The notes under the pieces: generated by a model | What the model saw: the letters and a program-made list of their open reading frames with translations, nothing else | Databases searched by the model: none | What the model was told of the DNA's origin: nothing | In this document: positions 61,862 to 64,000 of the stretch, one piece after another | Numbering within the stretch: the stretch's first letter is position 1 | Layout: the number at the start of each line of letters is the position of its first letter | Origin: Bradyrhizobium liaoningense | GTDB lineage: Bacteria > Pseudomonadota > Alphaproteobacteria > Rhizobiales > Xanthobacteraceae | NCBI RefSeq assembly: GCF_018130785.1 | Contig: NZ_JAFCJT010000002.1 | Coordinates: forward strand, 744,001 to 808,000 | DNA: 64,000 nucleotides | Direction: 5' to 3' | Position numbers and translations under genes: made by a program

Positions 61862-62659
61862 TCAGTGCCGGTACTGCGGCTCTTCCGCGTCGAGCTGCCG
61901 CCGGATCGCGGCGAGATGCAGTCGCGCGGATTCGGAATCGCCCTCGCGCATCTGCCTGTAGGTTTCGGCCGCAATCGCGGGATCAACCGGCAGCACCTTG
62001 CGTCCCGTCGACATCGCCAGCACCTGCACCTCGGCGGCACGTTCGAGATAATAGAGATCATCCCAGGCCTCCGCGATGGTCTGAGCCAGCACCATCACGC
62101 CGTGGTGCTTCATGAAGACGATGTCGGCATCGCCGACGGCGGATGCGATGCGCGCGCCTTCGCGGTTGTCGAGCGCGAGGCCGTTATAGTCGCGGTCGAC
62201 CGCGGTGCGGCCGTAGAATTTCAGCGCGGTCTGGCCGGCCCAGATCAGGGGATCGCCCTCGGTCATCGACAACGCCGTGGCGTAGGGCATATGTGTGTGG
62301 AAGGCGACCTTGGCGCGCGGCAGGCGCTTGTGCATCTCGGCGTGGATGTAGAACGCGGTCGCCTCGGGCACGCCCTCGCCGTCGAGCACGTTGCCGTGGA
62401 AATCGCAGATCAGCAGCTTTGACGCCGTCAGCTCGCGGAATGCGTAGCCGTATGGATTGACCAGGAAGAGGTCGTCATGGCCGGGCACCACGGCCGAGAA
62501 GTGGTTGCAGATGCCCTCCTCAAAGCCGTTCCGCGCGGCCATGCGGAAGCAGGCTGCGAGGTCCTCACGCGCGCTGCGGATCGCGTCGGTGGCGAGATCA
62601 GGCCGGTTCGAGCGGACGGGCTCAGGCGCGGAAGAAGACGAATGAAGGCTGTGCGCCAT
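61862..62659 (-). CDS. Class II aldolase/adducin family protein
   Basis: A 265-aa protein with the zinc-site pattern of class II aldolases: NHFSAVVPGHDD, AFHTHMPYATALS (H-x-H), KHHGVMVLAQT and a C-terminal histidine end. Substrate open; related proteins act on sugar phosphates or catabolic intermediates. Start 62659 chosen because the family begins soon after. It is downstream of and parallel to the SDR gene (108 bases), so they may be one pathway. Confidence 0.88.
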   Translation of the reverse strand: MAHSLHSSSSAPEPVRSNRPDLATDAIRSAREDLAACFRMAARNGFEEGICNHFSAVVPGHDDLFLVNPYGYAFRELTASKLLICDFHGNVLDGEGVPEATAFYIHAEMHKRLPRAKVAFHTHMPYATALSMTEGDPLIWAGQTALKFYGRTAVDRDYNGLALDNREGARIASAVGDADIVFMKHHGVMVLAQTIAEAWDDLYYLERAAEVQVLAMSTGRKVLPVDPAIAAETYRQMREGDSESARLHLAAIRRQLDAEEPQYRH

Positions 62660-62767
62660 GGCGAAGGATACCTCTATCGGTCGGGAGCTGTCCGCGTTGT
62701 ACAGGGGCAGCGCCTGCGCGTCAGCCCCTGCGGGCGCCACCCTGCCCTTCGCAGCCCGCGCGGCGGC

Positions 62768-63577
62768 TTATTGCCGCCGCGGCACGCCGCCGGCATTCAT
62801 GCCGCCGTCGATGACGAGCTCGCTGCCGGTGACATAACGCGAGGCATCGGAGGCCAGATACAGCACGCCGGAGGCAATCTCCGCCGCCTGGCCGGCGCGG
62901 GCGAGCGGTGCGACAAGCCGGGCGCGCTCCTCGGGATCGATCGGCGCGTTCTGGCCGGCGCCGGTCGCACCGGTCGGGATCTTGCCCCAGATCGGCGTGT
63001 CGATGATACCAGGGTGCACGGAGTTGACGCGGATACCGTCGCCCGCGGCCGCGCACTCCATCGCGATCGACTTCGCGAACAGCCGCACGCCGCCTTTGGT
63101 CAGCGAATAGGCCGAGAGGCCCGGCGAGCCGCGCAGGCCGGCAAGCGAGGACATCATGACGATCGAGCCACCGCCGGTCTTGCGCATCAGCGGCAGGCAG
63201 TGCTTCACCGAGAGAAACACACCGTCCAGGTTGATCGCATTCTGCTTGTGCCAATCAGAAAGCTTCATGTCGACGATCGACGGCACGGCGATGCCGATGC
63301 CCGCATTGGAGACCATGATGTCGAGCCGGCCATAGCGCTTTGCGACATCGGCGACGATCTCGATCCAGCGCTCCTCGGAGGTCACGTCCTGCTCCAGGAA
63401 GATCGCCTTGCCGCCGGCTTTTGTCACGCGCTTGGCGAGCTCGGGGCCGCGCAACTCGTCGATGTCGGTGATGACGACGGTAGCGCCCTCGCGCGCGAAC
63501 AGCTCGACGATCGCCTCGCCAATGCCCGAGGCGCCGCCCGTCACCAGCGCGACCTTGCCCTCAACCTGCCCTGCCAT
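62768..63577 (-). CDS. Short-chain dehydrogenase/reductase
   Basis: A 269-aa Rossmann-fold oxidoreductase. NAD(P) loop VALVTGGASGIGEAI, NNAG-like VSNAGIGIA, catalytic Ser in VMMSSLAGLRG, YSLTKGG (Tyr and Lys of Y-x3-K), and the usual end GSELVIDGGMNAGG. Asp in VITDIDE after the second strand suggests NAD preference. ATG at 63577 with GGGGAG upstream. Upstream of the class II aldolase gene on the same strand. Confidence 0.93.
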   Translation of the reverse strand: MAGQVEGKVALVTGGASGIGEAIVELFAREGATVVITDIDELRGPELAKRVTKAGGKAIFLEQDVTSEERWIEIVADVAKRYGRLDIMVSNAGIGIAVPSIVDMKLSDWHKQNAINLDGVFLSVKHCLPLMRKTGGGSIVMMSSLAGLRGSPGLSAYSLTKGGVRLFAKSIAMECAAAGDGIRVNSVHPGIIDTPIWGKIPTGATGAGQNAPIDPEERARLVAPLARAGQAAEIASGVLYLASDASRYVTGSELVIDGGMNAGGVPRRQ

Positions 63578-63618
63578 GTTCACTCCCCTTTTTGTTGTTT
63601 GAGCGGCTTATTTTTGAC

Positions 63619-63661
63619 GCATGATCTCCGCGCAAACGCGTACCGCGTTTGTCGCGAGGGA
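63619..63661. repeat. Second copy (half) of the 53119 interspersed repeat
   Basis: GCATGATCTCCGCGCAAACG, CGTACCGCGTTTGTCGCGAG, GGA matches the first half of 53119-53194 with one substitution. Confidence 0.75.
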
Positions 63662-63668
63662 TCTTGCG

Positions 63669-64000
63669 TTATCTAATCACCGATGGCCCCTGGTCCGGTA
63701 GCGCGACGTCGACGACGCGGAATTGCACGCGCTCGGCGCCCTGGTACCGGTCGACCGACAATGATCCCGCAACATGCAATTGCTGACCTCGATTGGCCAC
63801 TAGCGCATTGCCGAGCTTCTGGCCGACCGAACGGAACGCGATGCCGTTGACGATCGAGCCATCGCCCGACTTGAAGCGTAGCCTCAAATGCGCCTGTCCG
63901 ACCTCATCGGCATGGACGAGCTGATGCGATGGCAGCGCCAGCACGACTTCAGGATTGCCGCTGCCGAAGGGACCGGCGCGGTTGAGCGTGGTCGCAAGCT
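63669..64000 (-). CDS. recJ: Single-stranded-DNA-specific exonuclease RecJ, C-terminal part
   Basis: An open frame from the window edge to a stop at 63669, about 110 residues. It contains GPFGSGNPEVVLALPSHQL, matching the conserved GPFGxGNPEP motif at the start of the RecJ OB-fold domain, then LRLRFKSGDGSIVNGIAFR and LSVDRYQGAERVQFRVVDV. RecJ degrades 5'-ended single strands in recombination and mismatch repair. The catalytic DHH part is outside the window. Confidence 0.9.
   Translation of the reverse strand, partial: LATTLNRAGPFGSGNPEVVLALPSHQLVHADEVGQAHLRLRFKSGDGSIVNGIAFRSVGQKLGNALVANRGQQLHVAGSLSVDRYQGAERVQFRVVDVALPDQGPSVIR

Noticed and set aside
62477..63676. 399-aa plus-strand frame
   Set aside because: Antisense to the SDR and the aldolase; both of those show catalytic motifs.

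Overview
The window looks like chromosome of a high-GC alphaproteobacterium, most probably Bradyrhizobium or a close Nitrobacteraceae relative. I infer this from family recognition and signature small genes (MXKDX repeat protein, DUF3551 and DUF2934 proteins, an ANDN-motif microprotein, an NDUFS4-like complex I subunit, OpgC) and from interspersed repeats that I associate with that genus. No database search was possible.

Layout. 1-7 kb: 5' end of an alpha-2-macroglobulin gene, tRNA-Arg(UCU), an orphan PLP-fold gene and many small secreted or membrane proteins. 7.2-10.2 kb: a translationally coupled TRAP transporter (dctP-dctQ-dctM). 10.3-17.2 kb: a leucine/isovalerate catabolic operon (isovaleryl-CoA dehydrogenase, methylcrotonyl-CoA carboxylase beta and alpha, HMG-CoA lyase) with a divergent AraC-type regulator. 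17.3-23.3 kb: Lrp regulator between two inverted repeat copies, complex I subunit, OpgC, an outer-membrane beta-barrel protein.

23.4-28.8 kb: a compact genomic island inserted at the 3' end of tRNA-Pro(UGG), bounded by a 47-bp direct repeat. It carries an XRE regulator, a large AAA ATPase with zinc hook and a C-terminal Arg-x3-Glu...His pattern like the RloC/PrrC anticodon nucleases, an adjacent DUF6615-like protein with a possible PD-(D/E)XK nuclease signature, and an AlpA-like regulator. No integrase is visible. This is the best candidate for a little-described (anti-phage) system.

28.9-36 kb: DUF192, double cold-shock-domain, Sir2 and HU proteins, many micro-genes and several strong terminators with no gene before them. 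36-43.5 kb: accessory DNA with hypothetical small membrane-protein operons, an intact IS1182-family element, an isochorismatase-like hydrolase and a beta-lactamase-fold serine hydrolase. 43.7-53.4 kb: glyoxalase, GST, PilZ proteins, tRNA-Glu(UUC), a delta-9 type desaturase, PrsW-like protease, HdeD, and aroG preceded by a Tyr/Phe/Trp-rich leader peptide and attenuator. 53.5-56.4 kb: the EF-P cluster (epmB-epmA divergent from efp). 56.4-64 kb: M23 peptidase-like protein, a cupin plus AhpD-like pair divergent from a MarR regulator with two visible operators, lytic transglycosylase, class II aldolase, SDR, and the 3' end of recJ.

Most genes are ordinary core or lineage-specific genes. The unusual content is concentrated in the tRNA-Pro island, the aroG leader, the orphan terminators and the 36-43 kb accessory block.
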